Shown one piece after another: positions 8,859 through 18,379 of a stretch of 64,000 nucleotides of DNA. How positions within the stretch are numbered: position 1 is the stretch's first letter; the number at the start of each line of letters is the position of its first letter. The translations under genes and the position numbers were made by a program. The notes under the pieces are model-generated. The model did no database searches and was not told the DNA's origin. It saw only the letters and a program-made list of their open reading frames with translations. Source of the DNA: Vibrio xiamenensis (lineage in GTDB: Bacteria > Pseudomonadota > Gammaproteobacteria > Enterobacterales > Vibrionaceae); NCBI RefSeq assembly GCF_900100015.1, contig NZ_FNDD01000014.1:1-64000 (forward strand). Reading direction: 5' to 3'.

Positions 8859-10667
8859 TTATTTGTAACTATCTAAAGCTTGTGGAATTAACGCTTCGGG
8901 AAGTGTTTCCGGTTTAGATAGCGCGGCATCGCTTGCTGCTTGACTGAGTTCGCTTAGAGAGGCGAATTGATGAGTGGGGAACAGATATTGCGCTTCGTTA
9001 CGCGTTTGCTTAGCGCGGCTGTCATCGCCTAATCCTTCATAAGCCAGAATCAGATTGTTATAAAATGCTGGGCGTGGCTTTTGTTTGATAATCCGTAAAG
9101 ACCATTCAATATACGGTGCGATCAATTGCGGGTCATCGTTGTACAGCCCCAATTTTAAGTAGGTGCTGTAAATATCCCAATCAAAACGGTCTTTCCAAAC
9201 CAGCGGGTTGGTGACCTTATCTAAAATCTCCGGAGCTTTGGGCTGAGTACGTTCAAATTTGGTGAGAATGTAGTTGGTATGCAGTGATGTCAGCATGTAA
9301 AAGCTGGTCACAATCGGTAGTACTAAGCTGCTGATTCGTAATACGCTTTTGGTTAACTTGCTAAAACTCACCTGTTTGTAACGCGCGACACGCTGATCCA
9401 CCCAATAGAGCAAAATCACAAAGGTAATCCAGTGAATGGCTGAGTGATAAAACGGGTATTCAAGCTGTGAATGCAGGACGATGGGCACAAACATGGCAAA
9501 CATCGCCAGTCGTGTGCCTTTTTTGTCGGTGTAGATCCGTGACAGTACAATCAGCGCCGCCAGTACAATGGCAAGCGCGGGTAAGATGCCGCCTTCCACT
9601 GCCCAAAGTAGCAGTTCGTTATGCGGATGATCCATGGCAGGCAAGCCTGGAGGATAGCTCGGATTCAACTGATGCTGGCGCGCGGTATAGAGAATGTACT
9701 GTGATTCAAATTTGCCGTAGCCATAACCGGTAAAGGGTTTTTCGATCACCATATCCAGAGTTTGTGGAAATGTGTAGCTACGTGGGCTGTCTAAATCGGT
9801 TTTGTCGATCAGGCTTTCACCTTTGCCCATGACTGACGCAATCCAGATACCTGCAATGACGCCAAGTAGCAGGGAAAGTACCCAACCATAAAAGCGTTTC
9901 GCCGTCGAAAAACGGTACAGGTAGGGCAGCAGTAGCGCCGAAGATAGCGCTGCGGCAAGCCAACCAGTACGCGATGCTAATACCACTAGAAGCGGGACGG
10001 TGAGCAGCGGAATGCAGTACAACAAGCTGATGATACTAACGCGGCGGCGATACTTAATCGGATAACGAGCGAGCAGGTATCCGGAAATCACCAGCCCAGT
10101 GGCTAGGAAGCTTGCCATCACGTTTGGCTGTTGAAAGATGCCGTAAGGGCGGTTTATCTGAGTGTCATAACCAAAGAGATTGCCGGGTTTGAGCCAAAAA
10201 TACTCGCCATAACCGATCGCGGCTTCAATACACACGGCGATTAACACAAACCACAGTAGGCGCAAGCGGTGCTGAATCGTGAATTGGAACTGCTGCAAAA
10301 TAACGAACAGCAAAAAGCCGGCCCACAAACCAATTAAGCGATCCGAGACTAGGTTTAGAGAGCTGGCGGGGGAAAATACCGGAACCGTCATCAGAATGCA
10401 GCACAACAGCAAACCTAACGTCAGTTTGGAGTAGTAAATCTTACGGTTAGTGCCGGTTTGGTACAAGCCGATGGCGAGGCTAAAGCTCAATGCTAGCCAA
10501 GTGGTGGCGTTAAAGGATAGCGCTAGCCCAGAACCACCTGGATTGGGCATGAAAAAGTGCATAGCAATGACAAAAACGACCCCTAAAGAGAAGATAAAGC
10601 GCCGATTGAGCGGAATACGAGGTGCTTGAGGTTCGAGTTGTGTGCCGTTTACATGTAATGTTGCCAT
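8859..10667 (-). CDS. pglL: PglL-type protein O-oligosaccharyltransferase (Wzy_C superfamily)
   Basis: A polytopic inner-membrane protein of about 602 aa. The family transfers lipid-linked glycans to Ser/Thr of periplasmic proteins, or ligates/polymerises O-antigen. An N-terminal PglL_A-like segment contains FFMPNPGGSG. About ten membrane helices follow. A large periplasmic loop carries DHPHNE (about residues 346-351), the conserved His of the Wzy_C family. The soluble C-terminal tail resembles Wzy_C_2 with TPR-like helices. QQPN (about 179-182) is also typical. I chose ATG 10667 (MATLHVNG); an upstream in-frame TTG is less likely. No O-antigen cluster surrounds it, which favours a general protein O-glycosyltransferase over WaaL. 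Substrates are unknown. Confidence 0.82.
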   Translation of the reverse strand: MATLHVNGTQLEPQAPRIPLNRRFIFSLGVVFVIAMHFFMPNPGGSGLALSFNATTWLALSFSLAIGLYQTGTNRKIYYSKLTLGLLLCCILMTVPVFSPASSLNLVSDRLIGLWAGFLLFVILQQFQFTIQHRLRLLWFVLIAVCIEAAIGYGEYFWLKPGNLFGYDTQINRPYGIFQQPNVMASFLATGLVISGYLLARYPIKYRRRVSIISLLYCIPLLTVPLLVVLASRTGWLAAALSSALLLPYLYRFSTAKRFYGWVLSLLLGVIAGIWIASVMGKGESLIDKTDLDSPRSYTFPQTLDMVIEKPFTGYGYGKFESQYILYTARQHQLNPSYPPGLPAMDHPHNELLLWAVEGGILPALAIVLAALIVLSRIYTDKKGTRLAMFAMFVPIVLHSQLEYPFYHSAIHWITFVILLYWVDQRVARYKQVSFSKLTKSVLRISSLVLPIVTSFYMLTSLHTNYILTKFERTQPKAPEILDKVTNPLVWKDRFDWDIYSTYLKLGLYNDDPQLIAPYIEWSLRIIKQKPRPAFYNNLILAYEGLGDDSRAKQTRNEAQYLFPTHQFASLSELSQAASDAALSKPETLPEALIPQALDSYK

Positions 10668-10682
10668 ACTGACTTCTATAGT

Positions 10683-10718
10683 AATAAAAAACAAACCAGC
10701 GGGTTGGCGCTGGTTTGT
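10683..10718 (-). terminator. uvrA terminator overlapping the pglL leader
   Basis: ACAAACCAGC and GCTGGTTTGT form a long stem. On the minus strand it is followed by TTTTTTATT. It sits 19 nt after the uvrA stop and ends 15 nt before the pglL ATG. Confidence 0.8.
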
Positions 10719-10736
10719 GTACTTTAACGCTTTTTT

Positions 10737-13559
10737 TTATTTCAACATAGGCTTAAGGAAGCGAGCAGTGTGAGATCCTTCGACCTGCGCCACATCTTCT
10801 GGCGTTCCTTGGGCGATGATCTCACCACCACCTTGACCACCTTCCGGTCCTAAATCGATGATCCAGTCTGCGGTTTTGATGACATCCAAGTTATGTTCGA
10901 TAACCACGACAGTGTTGCCACCATCACGCAGGCGATGCAGCACTTCCAATAATTGCTGAATATCATGGAAGTGTAGACCAGTTGTCGGTTCATCCAAGAT
11001 ATATAAGGTTTTGCCGGTATCGCGTTTTGATAGCTCGCGAGCCAGTTTAACGCGTTGCGCTTCACCACCAGAAAGGGTCGTCGCGGCTTGACCTAAGCGA
11101 ATGTAAGATAAGCCAACATCGATAAGGGTTTGCAGCTTACGAGCAATCACAGGAACAGGGTCGAAGAACTGGCGTGCGTCTTCGACCGTCATTTCCAACA
11201 CTTCATCGATAGTTTTGCCTTTGTAACGTACTTCAAGGGTTTCGCGGTTATAGCGTTTGCCTTTACACACGTCACACGGCACGTAGACATCCGGTAAAAA
11301 GTGCATTTCGACTTTGATGACGCCGTCGCCTTGACACGCTTCACAGCGACCGCCGCGGACGTTAAAGCTAAATCGGCCAGGTTTATAACCGCGAGAGCGT
11401 GCTTCTTGGGTACCGGAAAAGAGTTCACGAATCGGCGTGAAGATCCCCGTGTACGTGGCTGGGTTAGAACGTGGTGTACGACCAATTGGACTTTGGTCGA
11501 TGTCGATCACTTTGTCGAAATGCTCAAGACCAGTAATTTTTTTGTATGGTGCAGGGACTGCTGTTGTCGCGCCATTCAGTGCGGTATGAGCGATTTTAAA
11601 GAAGGTGTCGTTAATCAGGGTCGATTTACCCGAACCGGATACTCCGGTAATACACGTAAATAAGCCGGTTGGAATTGAAAGATCGACGTTCTTCAAGTTA
11701 TTGCCAGTTGCGCCAATTAAATCGACCGTTTTTTTCGCATCACGTGGTGTGCGCTGCTTTGGCACTTCAATGGCTTTTTTACCTGAAAGATATTGCCCAG
11801 TTAACGAATCTGGGGTGGCAATGATTTCATCCACCGTACCTTCGGCGATGACTTGACCGCCATGCACGCCGGCGCCTGGGCCGATATCAATCACATGATC
11901 AGCGATACGAATGGCATCTTCATCGTGTTCCACCACCAATACAGTGTTACCCAAGTCGCGCAGGTGGGTTAGGGTTTTAAGCAAGCGTTCATTATCACGC
12001 TGGTGGAGACCAATCGATGGTTCATCGAGGACATACATTACGCCCACTAAACCGGCACCTATTTGGCTGGCCAGGCGAATACGCTGCGCTTCACCGCCGG
12101 AAAGGGTTTCGGCACTGCGTGACAGATTGAGGTAATTCAGGCCGACGTTGACCAAAAACTGTAGACGGTCGTTGATCTCTTTCATTACTTTTTCAGCAAT
12201 TTGGGCGCGTTGTCCTTCCAAATTTAGCGATTCAAAGAACTGTAGCGCGTCAGCAATGCTCAGTTCGACGATTTCTGGTAAAGAGGTGTCCTGAATAAAT
12301 ACGTTACGCGCTTCGAGTCTCAGGCGAGTACCGCCACAACTGCTACATGGTTTGGTGGAGATGTACTTGGCTAAGTCTTCACGCACAGAGTTGGATTCCG
12401 TGTCGTGGTAGCGGCGTTCTAAAGTATTCAGGATTCCTTCAAAAGGATGACGTTTAACGCGAATATCACCGCGATCATTGATGTACTGAAATTCAATTTC
12501 AGTACGTCCCGAGCCTTTTAAAATGATCTCTTGAGTCTTTTTCGGCAACGATTTAAACGGAGCATTGAGGTCAAAACCATAGTGTTCGGCCAGTGACCCG
12601 AGCATCTGGAAATAGTAGAAATTCTTTTGATCCCAACCGCGAATCGCGCCTTTGGCTAGGCTCAAAGAGTCATCGACGATCACGCGTGCAGGGTCGAAAT
12701 ATTGCTGTACACCTAAGCCATCACAGGTACCACAGGCACCCGCAGGGTTGTTAAATGAGAACAAACGTGGCTCTAGCTCACGCATGCTATAACCACAGTG
12801 CGGGCAGGCAAAGTTGGCGGAAAAAACCACTTCTTCGCCTTCACCATCCATCGGCGCAACCACCGCGATACCACCAGACAGCTCAAGTGTGGTTTCAAAT
12901 GATTCAGCCAAACGTTGTTTGAGATCGTCTCGCACTTTAAAGCGGTCAACCACCACTTCGATGGTGTGTTTTTTGTGTAATTCGAGCGTCGGTGGATCCG
13001 ACAAATCGCAGGTTTCGCCATCAATACGCGCACGAATGAAGCCTTGCGCGGCGAGGTTTTGAAGGGTTTTAACGTGCTCACCTTTACGCTCTTTGACAAT
13101 CGGTGCCAACAGCATTAGACGTGAGCCTTCAGGCTGCTCGAGAACTTTATCGACCATTTGGCTGACGGTTTGCGCAGACAGCGGAACATGATGATCTGGG
13201 CAGCGCGGTTCACCAACTCGCGCGTAAAGCAAACGCAAATAGTCGTAGACTTCGGTAATGGTGCCCACTGTAGAACGCGGGTTGTGCGAAGTGGATTTTT
13301 GCTCAATAGAGATCGCAGGCGATAAGCCCTCGATGTGGTCGACATCCGGCTTTTCCATTAACGACAAGAATTGACGCGCGTAAGCGGATAGAGATTCTAC
13401 GTAACGACGCTGTCCTTCCGCGTACAGAGTATCAAACGCCAAAGAAGATTTACCCGACCCCGACAAGCCGGTGATGACGATCAATTTATCGCGTGGAATC
13501 GTGAGATTAATATTCTTGAGGTTATGCGTTCTAGCGCCGCGAACGTCGATTTGATCCAT
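10737..13559 (-). CDS. uvrA: Excinuclease ABC subunit A
   Basis: The DNA-damage recognition ATPase of nucleotide excision repair, working with UvrB in the cytoplasm. Two ABC modules are visible. Walker A motifs are [11 protein letters not shown] near residue 31 and [11 protein letters not shown] near 640; the signatures are [12 protein letters not shown] and [12 protein letters not shown]. Zinc-binding cysteine pairs appear as CPHC/CGTC in the first half and CEAC/CDVC in the second. The length of 940 aa equals the family standard. The start is ATG 13559. A LexA box lies about 68 bp upstream, indicating SOS induction. ssb, the usual divergent partner of uvrA in many gammaproteobacteria, is 2 kb away here beyond galU and qstR. 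Confidence 0.98.
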   Translation of the reverse strand: MDQIDVRGARTHNLKNINLTIPRDKLIVITGLSGSGKSSLAFDTLYAEGQRRYVESLSAYARQFLSLMEKPDVDHIEGLSPAISIEQKSTSHNPRSTVGTITEVYDYLRLLYARVGEPRCPDHHVPLSAQTVSQMVDKVLEQPEGSRLMLLAPIVKERKGEHVKTLQNLAAQGFIRARIDGETCDLSDPPTLELHKKHTIEVVVDRFKVRDDLKQRLAESFETTLELSGGIAVVAPMDGEGEEVVFSANFACPHCGYSMRELEPRLFSFNNPAGACGTCDGLGVQQYFDPARVIVDDSLSLAKGAIRGWDQKNFYYFQMLGSLAEHYGFDLNAPFKSLPKKTQEIILKGSGRTEIEFQYINDRGDIRVKRHPFEGILNTLERRYHDTESNSVREDLAKYISTKPCSSCGGTRLRLEARNVFIQDTSLPEIVELSIADALQFFESLNLEGQRAQIAEKVMKEINDRLQFLVNVGLNYLNLSRSAETLSGGEAQRIRLASQIGAGLVGVMYVLDEPSIGLHQRDNERLLKTLTHLRDLGNTVLVVEHDEDAIRIADHVIDIGPGAGVHGGQVIAEGTVDEIIATPDSLTGQYLSGKKAIEVPKQRTPRDAKKTVDLIGATGNNLKNVDLSIPTGLFTCITGVSGSGKSTLINDTFFKIAHTALNGATTAVPAPYKKITGLEHFDKVIDIDQSPIGRTPRSNPATYTGIFTPIRELFSGTQEARSRGYKPGRFSFNVRGGRCEACQGDGVIKVEMHFLPDVYVPCDVCKGKRYNRETLEVRYKGKTIDEVLEMTVEDARQFFDPVPVIARKLQTLIDVGLSYIRLGQAATTLSGGEAQRVKLARELSKRDTGKTLYILDEPTTGLHFHDIQQLLEVLHRLRDGGNTVVVIEHNLDVIKTADWIIDLGPEGGQGGGEIIAQGTPEDVAQVEGSHTARFLKPMLK

Positions 13560-13626
13560 GGGTATCGCTCTATGAATTTTGCAGGAGAGCTAGTATTACA
13601 TAGTGTGATAAATGTTCAAAGAATAA

Positions 13627-13642
13627 CTGTATAAAAAAACAG
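13627..13642 (-). promoter_or_regulatory. LexA (SOS) box of uvrA
   Basis: CTGTATAAAAAAACAG keeps the obligatory CTG-N10-CAG frame and the AT-rich core of the gammaproteobacterial SOS box. It lies about 68 bp upstream of the uvrA ATG. Confidence 0.8.
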
Positions 13643-13659
13643 CCTTTGGAGCCGAGATG

Positions 13660-13691
13660 AAAAAAAAGCAGCGTTGAGACGCTGCATTTTT
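13660..13691 (-). terminator. galU terminator
   Basis: On the minus strand GCAGCGT-CTCA-ACGCTGC is followed by TTTTTTTT. It lies 43 nt after the galU stop, just before the uvrA regulatory region. Confidence 0.88.
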
Positions 13692-13733
13692 AGTGTTTAT
13701 GAATCTTTGTTCTGGGGAAAGAACAAAAAAGGC

Positions 13734-14609
13734 TTATTTACCCGCTTTTTGTGTCGCTTGTTTGCCTAGAGTCGACACTTTGTCGTCTTTTAGGTACAAG
13801 TTTTCGTAGCAGTAGTTAGTTGCTTCGATGTAGCCTTCTACGCTACCACAGTCAAAACGGTGACCTTCAAATTTGTATGCTAGAACACAGCCTGATTTTG
13901 CTTGTTTTAGCAGAGCGTCAGTGATCTGGATTTCGCCGCCTTTACCTGGGTCTGTTGCTTCGATTAGTTCAAAGATATCAGGAGTTAGGATGTAACGACC
14001 GATGATCGCAAGGTTGCTTGGCGCGGTGCCTTTTTCTGGTTTTTCTACCATGTCTTCAACACGGAAGATGTTGTCTTTGATCATTTCACCAGAGATAACA
14101 CCGTATTTGTGCGTTTCATCTTCTGGGACTTCTTGAACTGCAACAATTGAACAACGGAACTGTTTAAACAGTGAAACCATTTGAGCCAAAACTCCGTCGC
14201 CTTCATTAACACAAAGGTCATCCGCAAGTACAACAGCAAATGGTTCGTCACCGACTAATTCACGACCTGTAAGGATTGCGTGACCTAGACCTTTCATCTC
14301 ACGTTGACGGATGTAAGTGAAGTTTGCACTGTCGATGACTTCACGAATGTCGACAAGTAGCTCTTCTTTGTTAGTGCCGCTGATTTGGTGCTCTAACTCG
14401 TAGTTCTTGTCAAAGTGGTCCATGATCGAGTGTTTACCTCGACCAGTTACAATGCACATGCCATCCATACCAGCGTTGATGGCTTCTTCCACACCATATT
14501 CAATCAATGGTTTGTTTACCACTGGCATCATTTCCTTAGGCATTGACTTAGTTGCAGGCAAGAAGCGCGTACCGTAGCCAGCTGCTGGGAATAGGCATTT
14601 TTTGATCAT
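13734..14609 (-). CDS. galU: UTP-glucose-1-phosphate uridylyltransferase
   Basis: Makes UDP-glucose from UTP and glucose-1-phosphate in the cytoplasm, feeding LPS, capsule and biofilm polysaccharide synthesis. The nucleotidyltransferase signature FPAAGYGTRFLPATK is at the N-terminus, followed by KEMMPVVNKPLI. VVLADDL carries the metal-binding Asp and VEKP follows later. ATG 14609 gives 291 aa, the usual Vibrio size; the frame extends upstream to 14663, but TAAGGG precedes ATG 14609 and the family begins MIKKCLFPAAG. It lies between qstR and uvrA with its own terminator. Confidence 0.96.
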   Translation of the reverse strand: MIKKCLFPAAGYGTRFLPATKSMPKEMMPVVNKPLIEYGVEEAINAGMDGMCIVTGRGKHSIMDHFDKNYELEHQISGTNKEELLVDIREVIDSANFTYIRQREMKGLGHAILTGRELVGDEPFAVVLADDLCVNEGDGVLAQMVSLFKQFRCSIVAVQEVPEDETHKYGVISGEMIKDNIFRVEDMVEKPEKGTAPSNLAIIGRYILTPDIFELIEATDPGKGGEIQITDALLKQAKSGCVLAYKFEGHRFDCGSVEGYIEATNYCYENLYLKDDKVSTLGKQATQKAGK

Positions 14610-14727
14610 TATGAAACCCTTATCTTTCTTATTACGATAATTTTGATAGCTGAACCTTATCATGCTTTTTACCGATAAATAATCTCAGTTGGTTTGAAAA
14701 TCCGCAATTTTGAGCATTGGATTAAAT

Positions 14728-15378
14728 TTAAGACAATATGTGCTGTTTTGCCCACGATATGGCTTGAACGCGATTTCGTACAGAAAGTTTTTTAAAGATC
14801 TGATATAGGTGGGATTTTACCGTAAACTCGCTGATAAACAGGTCTTCGGCAATTTGTAAGTTAGAAGCGCCGGTTTTTAAACTTTGTAAAATTTGAATTT
14901 CTCGGCTGGTTAGATCTACCACTGCCGGGGTGGTATTTTGTTCAACCACATGACGATAGTAATGCAGCAACTGAGCCGTTACTTTACGAGGTAACCAGTT
15001 TTGCCCATTAATGATCTCTCCGCAGCCACGCGCAATGTCGGCTGCTTTAATCTGTTCTGAAAACAATCCTTTCAGATTACCAAGCTTCAACAACTGTTCT
15101 GTAGTAAGACGTGATGGTGCGTTATAGACAATGGTTTCAAAATTTTTGTCGGTTAGCGGTAAGTCGCGGACTTGTTGAGTGAGCAATTCGATATTGCGAT
15201 AGTCAATCAACAAGATCTTATGCTTATGGACTTGCAGCGCGCGCATGAGATCCAGGGGTGAAATTTTAGGGATTTTGATGTCTAAATGCTGCTCGATGCG
15301 GCCGACATAAGGGTAGAGTTTGATAGGGTCGTCACATAAGTGGTAAATCGTACGTGTGTAGCAAACCTTGCTGACCAT
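14728..15378 (-). CDS. qstR: LuxR-type regulator, QstR-like (VpsT/CsgD group)
   Basis: A 216-aa transcription factor with a C-terminal LuxR helix-turn-helix (TSREIQILQSLKTGASNLQIAEDLF, then FTVKSHLYQIFKKL). Its N-terminal receiver-like domain lacks the usual phosphorylation Asp pocket. ATG 15378 has GGAGA 8 nt upstream; longer frames to 15459 are less likely. Its location between galU and ssb matches the V. cholerae qstR locus, whose product acts downstream of TfoX and the quorum-sensing regulator HapR to activate DNA-uptake and type VI secretion genes. A WLPR motif in the linker resembles the W[FLM][TS]R c-di-GMP site of VpsT but has Pro at the third position. The identification rests on synteny and domain type. 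Confidence 0.78.
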   Translation of the reverse strand: MVSKVCYTRTIYHLCDDPIKLYPYVGRIEQHLDIKIPKISPLDLMRALQVHKHKILLIDYRNIELLTQQVRDLPLTDKNFETIVYNAPSRLTTEQLLKLGNLKGLFSEQIKAADIARGCGEIINGQNWLPRKVTAQLLHYYRHVVEQNTTPAVVDLTSREIQILQSLKTGASNLQIAEDLFISEFTVKSHLYQIFKKLSVRNRVQAISWAKQHILS

Positions 15379-15576
15379 GTTGATGTTCTCCAAACAAATT
15401 TTTCGGAGTTTGGAAGAATTTCTCCGCAATATCGACTGCAGAATTGGCTTTTGCGCCAAGTTTCATATCATGACGTAAGTAATAGGTTTGTCACTATGTT
15501 TGTTGTTGAGTTTGCTCGAAAAAAACATCTGATTGTGGACCGGGCTCCCGACATTCATCACCAACAGCAATACAAT

Positions 15577-15604
15577 TTGTACCTTAGTCAAAGCGTGGTA
15601 TGCT
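15577..15604 (+). promoter_or_regulatory. ssb: Probable ssb promoter
   Basis: TTGTAC (15577-15582), a 16-nt spacer, then TATGCT (15599-15604). The predicted start lies about 30 nt upstream of the ssb ATG. No LexA box was found here. Confidence 0.55.
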
Positions 15605-15642
15605 AATGCGCTATTTTTAAGAGACAATCAACGGAGCAGAAC

Positions 15643-16188
15643 ATGGCGAGCCGTGGAGTAAACAAAGTCATCCTCGTGGGTAACCTTGGACAAGATCCAG
15701 AAGTACGATTCATGCCAAGTGGCGGTGCAGTAGCCAACATTACTGTGGCAACTTCAGAGTCATGGCGTGACAAAAACACTGGTGAACAGCGTGAAAAGAC
15801 CGAATGGCACCGTGTTGCTTTGTTTGGCAAATTAGCTGAAGTCGCTGGCGAATATTTACGTAAAGGTTCTCAAGTTTATATTGAAGGCCAACTACAAACG
15901 CGTAAATGGCAAGACCAAAATGGCCAAGAGCGCTTTACGACCGAAGTGGTTGTTCAGGGCTTTAACGGCGTAATGCAAATGCTGGGCGGCCGTGCACAAG
16001 GTGGCGCACCGAGTCAAGGTATGGGCCAAGCACCACAACAACAGCAGCAGCAACAAGGTGGTTGGGGACAACCTCAACAGCCAATGCAATCGGCGCCTTC
16101 TCAAGCGCCAGCTCAAAAAGCACCGCAGCAATCTCAGCCGCAGTACAATGAGCCACCGATGGATTTTGATGACGATATCCCGTTCTAA
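15643..16188 (+). CDS. ssb: Single-stranded DNA-binding protein
   Basis: Binds single-stranded DNA as a tetramer during replication, repair and recombination. Residues 1-110 form the OB fold ([28 protein letters not shown]). A Gly/Gln/Pro-rich flexible linker with a run of seven glutamines follows. The protein ends in the acidic tip DFDDDIPF, which docks partner proteins. The length of 181 aa is normal. Upstream is ACGGAGCAGAAC before the ATG. The gene has its own promoter and terminator. qstR is divergent, which links the locus topically to natural transformation. Confidence 0.97.
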   Translation: MASRGVNKVILVGNLGQDPEVRFMPSGGAVANITVATSESWRDKNTGEQREKTEWHRVALFGKLAEVAGEYLRKGSQVYIEGQLQTRKWQDQNGQERFTTEVVVQGFNGVMQMLGGRAQGGAPSQGMGQAPQQQQQQQGGWGQPQQPMQSAPSQAPAQKAPQQSQPQYNEPPMDFDDDIPF

Positions 16189-16202
16189 ACATGCCATTGA
16201 CG

Positions 16203-16233
16203 AAAAAAGCCGCGGTTTCCGCGGTTTTTTTAT
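16203..16233 (+). terminator. ssb terminator
   Basis: CCGCGG-TTT-CCGCGG flanked by AAAAAAG and TTTTTTT, about 15 nt after the ssb stop. Confidence 0.92.
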
Positions 16234-16266
16234 ATCATTAACAAGCGATTGGCGCTGTTTTATTGG

Positions 16267-16294
16267 TTGACTCTCGCTCACGGATGGTTATAAC
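16267..16294 (+). promoter_or_regulatory. mshH: Probable mshH promoter
   Basis: TTGACT (16267-16272), a 16-nt spacer, then TATAAC (16289-16294). The predicted start lies near 16301. Confidence 0.65.
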
Positions 16295-16363
16295 TGAGCG
16301 CTTTTTTAGCCGCTCAAAAATCGAGCCGTTATGGCCGATATTGGAAAAGGATGTCGTTATACA

Positions 16364-18370
16364 ATGAGGTATACCCCTACCTTAAAGCTGAGCACTCGGT
16401 TGGTTGCCTTTGTGACCATGATCGTGGTGAGTGCCATGTTCATCTTGTTTATTGGCGGAACATTATCGCTACGCAGCTTAGGCAAAGAGTACGTTGAACA
16501 ATCCCTGCAAGGGATTGTGGAAGTGGTCGACAAGGAAATGGAAGATCCTGATGCGGCTTACTCGATGCAGCGTTGGATGCCGAAAATGTTGCAAGCCTCG
16601 AACATTATTGAGATGCAGCTTTCTTCGTCTTACGGCGTGGTCTATCGCTATAAAGACACCTCGACACGTCTTGAAGAAGGCGCTTTGTACGAAAAAACTT
16701 ATGTGTTGGAAAGGAATAACGGATATTCCATCACATTCAAGGTGCGCCCTCCCTATCTCGGATACAATTATTCCCTGCAAGCTTTTTCGTCGCTGTCACT
16801 GGCGATTGCGCTGGTGGTATTTTGCCTTGTGCGCGGGGTGAAGTGGCTTAAAGAGCAGCTAATCGGCTCGGAGTTGCTGGAAGAGCGCGGCAGAATGATT
16901 TTGGCGGGGCGAGTTGAACCGTTTGCCAAGGGTGATGAGCGCGAATGGCCTTATACCGCCAGTGAAGCGTTAGATAGGCTAATCGAAGAACTTCAGGATG
17001 CGCGCCAAGAGCGCAGCCGTTTTGACACTTTTATTCGTACTCAGACGTTTTTGGATAAGCTGACTGGCACAGCGAATCGAGTGCTGTTTGATAGCAAATT
17101 GGAGTCGGCGTTATCTGAGAGTGGGGCGCAGGGCGCGGTATTTCTAATTCGCCTCGATGATTGGGATTCTGTCGTCGAAGAGGTCGGTTTACAGCAGGCC
17201 AATGAGTTTATCGTTGAAGTTGGTCATGGCTTGTCGAATTTAATTCAACGTTATCCTGATGTCACCTTATCGCGTTATTACGATGCTGAGTTCGCAATTT
17301 TTGCGCCGAACGTTAACAGCAAAGAAGTGAATACCATTGCGACTCAGTGTCTTAAACAGATGAATCGCATAGTGCCTCCGGCGCCACTTGATGCCGAAAA
17401 TTGGTGCCATATCGGTGTGACCAACTATCAAGAAGGTGAGCGACAAAACCGCATCATGGATGAAGTGGAAACCGCAGTGAAGAGCGCCAAGCTTCAGCAA
17501 ATGAATACTTGGAATCGATTTGATAAAGCATTTTCCAAGCAAGATGAGCGTGGCAGCGTGCGTTGGCGAGCACTGTTTGATCAAGTCATGGTGCACGACA
17601 AAATTATCGTGTTTGAGCAGGCTTGTTATCTGTTTGGTGAGCAGAACCAAAACCAATTTGATCACAGTGAACTGTTTATGCGCTTGCGTGACCCAGAAAA
17701 AGGGATACTCAAGGCGTCAAAATTTGTCTCAGCCATCGAAATGGTCGGTTATCAGGCGGTGATGGACAAAACCATGCTGCCGGTTGTGATTGAGCATTTA
17801 AAACGCGCGACATCGGCTGAAAAATACTCGGTGAATCTGTATGTGACGCCATTTTCTGAACGTGACTACTTCAAATGGTTTAGAAATGAACTGTTACAGC
17901 TCTCAATTCGGCAACGTACCATGCTGATTTTTGAGTTCCCTGAGTCTAAAGTAGTAAAGCATCTAGATTATATGCGTCCGGTCATCAAAACCTTAAGCGG
18001 CCTGGGCTGCCAGGTGGCAATCAACCAAGCCGGGCGCTCGATAGTCAGCACTCATTATCTGAAAGAGCTGCCGATTAGCTATATGAAATTGCATCGCAGC
18101 TTGATCAAACGTATTGATCAAAGGCATGAAAATCAGTTATTTGTACGTAGTATACTTGGCGCATGTGAAGGAAGTGGTACTAAAGTTATTGCAGTGGGAG
18201 TCGATAGTGACGCCGAAAGGCGTACGTTAATCGACCTTGGTGTACAAGGAATACAAGGGCGCTTACTTGCCGCTGAACAGCAAATGATTCCGCCTCCAGA
18301 GCGAAATGACTCGCTGCAGGTAGCAACGAAAGTGCAAGTAGGTCGACGTAATAGATGGCGTAAAAAATAA
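16364..18370 (+). CDS. mshH: CsrD/MshH, degenerate GGDEF-EAL regulator
   Basis: A membrane-anchored homologue of E. coli CsrD, which promotes RNase E-dependent decay of Csr small RNAs without acting on c-di-GMP. Two membrane helices (near residues 10-35 and 135-155) flank a periplasmic domain, followed by a HAMP-like segment, a GGDEF fold and an EAL fold. Both catalytic signatures are lost: the GGDEF position reads YYDAEF and the EAL position reads FEQACYLF. ATG 16364 (MRYTPTLKLS) gives 668 aa and matches the family's N-terminus; ATG 16331 would add 11 residues and cannot be excluded. The adjacent msh locus explains the name mshH, but the protein is probably a global regulator rather than pilus machinery. 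Confidence 0.85.
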   Translation: MRYTPTLKLSTRLVAFVTMIVVSAMFILFIGGTLSLRSLGKEYVEQSLQGIVEVVDKEMEDPDAAYSMQRWMPKMLQASNIIEMQLSSSYGVVYRYKDTSTRLEEGALYEKTYVLERNNGYSITFKVRPPYLGYNYSLQAFSSLSLAIALVVFCLVRGVKWLKEQLIGSELLEERGRMILAGRVEPFAKGDEREWPYTASEALDRLIEELQDARQERSRFDTFIRTQTFLDKLTGTANRVLFDSKLESALSESGAQGAVFLIRLDDWDSVVEEVGLQQANEFIVEVGHGLSNLIQRYPDVTLSRYYDAEFAIFAPNVNSKEVNTIATQCLKQMNRIVPPAPLDAENWCHIGVTNYQEGERQNRIMDEVETAVKSAKLQQMNTWNRFDKAFSKQDERGSVRWRALFDQVMVHDKIIVFEQACYLFGEQNQNQFDHSELFMRLRDPEKGILKASKFVSAIEMVGYQAVMDKTMLPVVIEHLKRATSAEKYSVNLYVTPFSERDYFKWFRNELLQLSIRQRTMLIFEFPESKVVKHLDYMRPVIKTLSGLGCQVAINQAGRSIVSTHYLKELPISYMKLHRSLIKRIDQRHENQLFVRSILGACEGSGTKVIAVGVDSDAERRTLIDLGVQGIQGRLLAAEQQMIPPPERNDSLQVATKVQVGRRNRWRKK

Positions 18371-18372
18371 TT
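18366..18372 (+). repeat. Left 7-bp direct repeat flanking the MSHA block
   Basis: AATAATT overlaps the mshH stop codon. The same 7-mer overlaps the mshQ stop codon at 34351-34357. The two copies bracket the pilus genes exactly, but a 7-bp AT-rich match may be chance. Confidence 0.4.
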
Positions 18373-18379
18373 CAAAAGC

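Noticed and set aside
15520..15642. LexA box upstream of ssb
   Set aside because: I looked for CTG-N10-CAG and found no acceptable match.
16030..16070. CAA/CAG repeat resembling a microsatellite in ssb
   Set aside because: It encodes the normal Gln-rich flexible linker of SSB, and mixed CAA/CAG codons make slippage unlikely.
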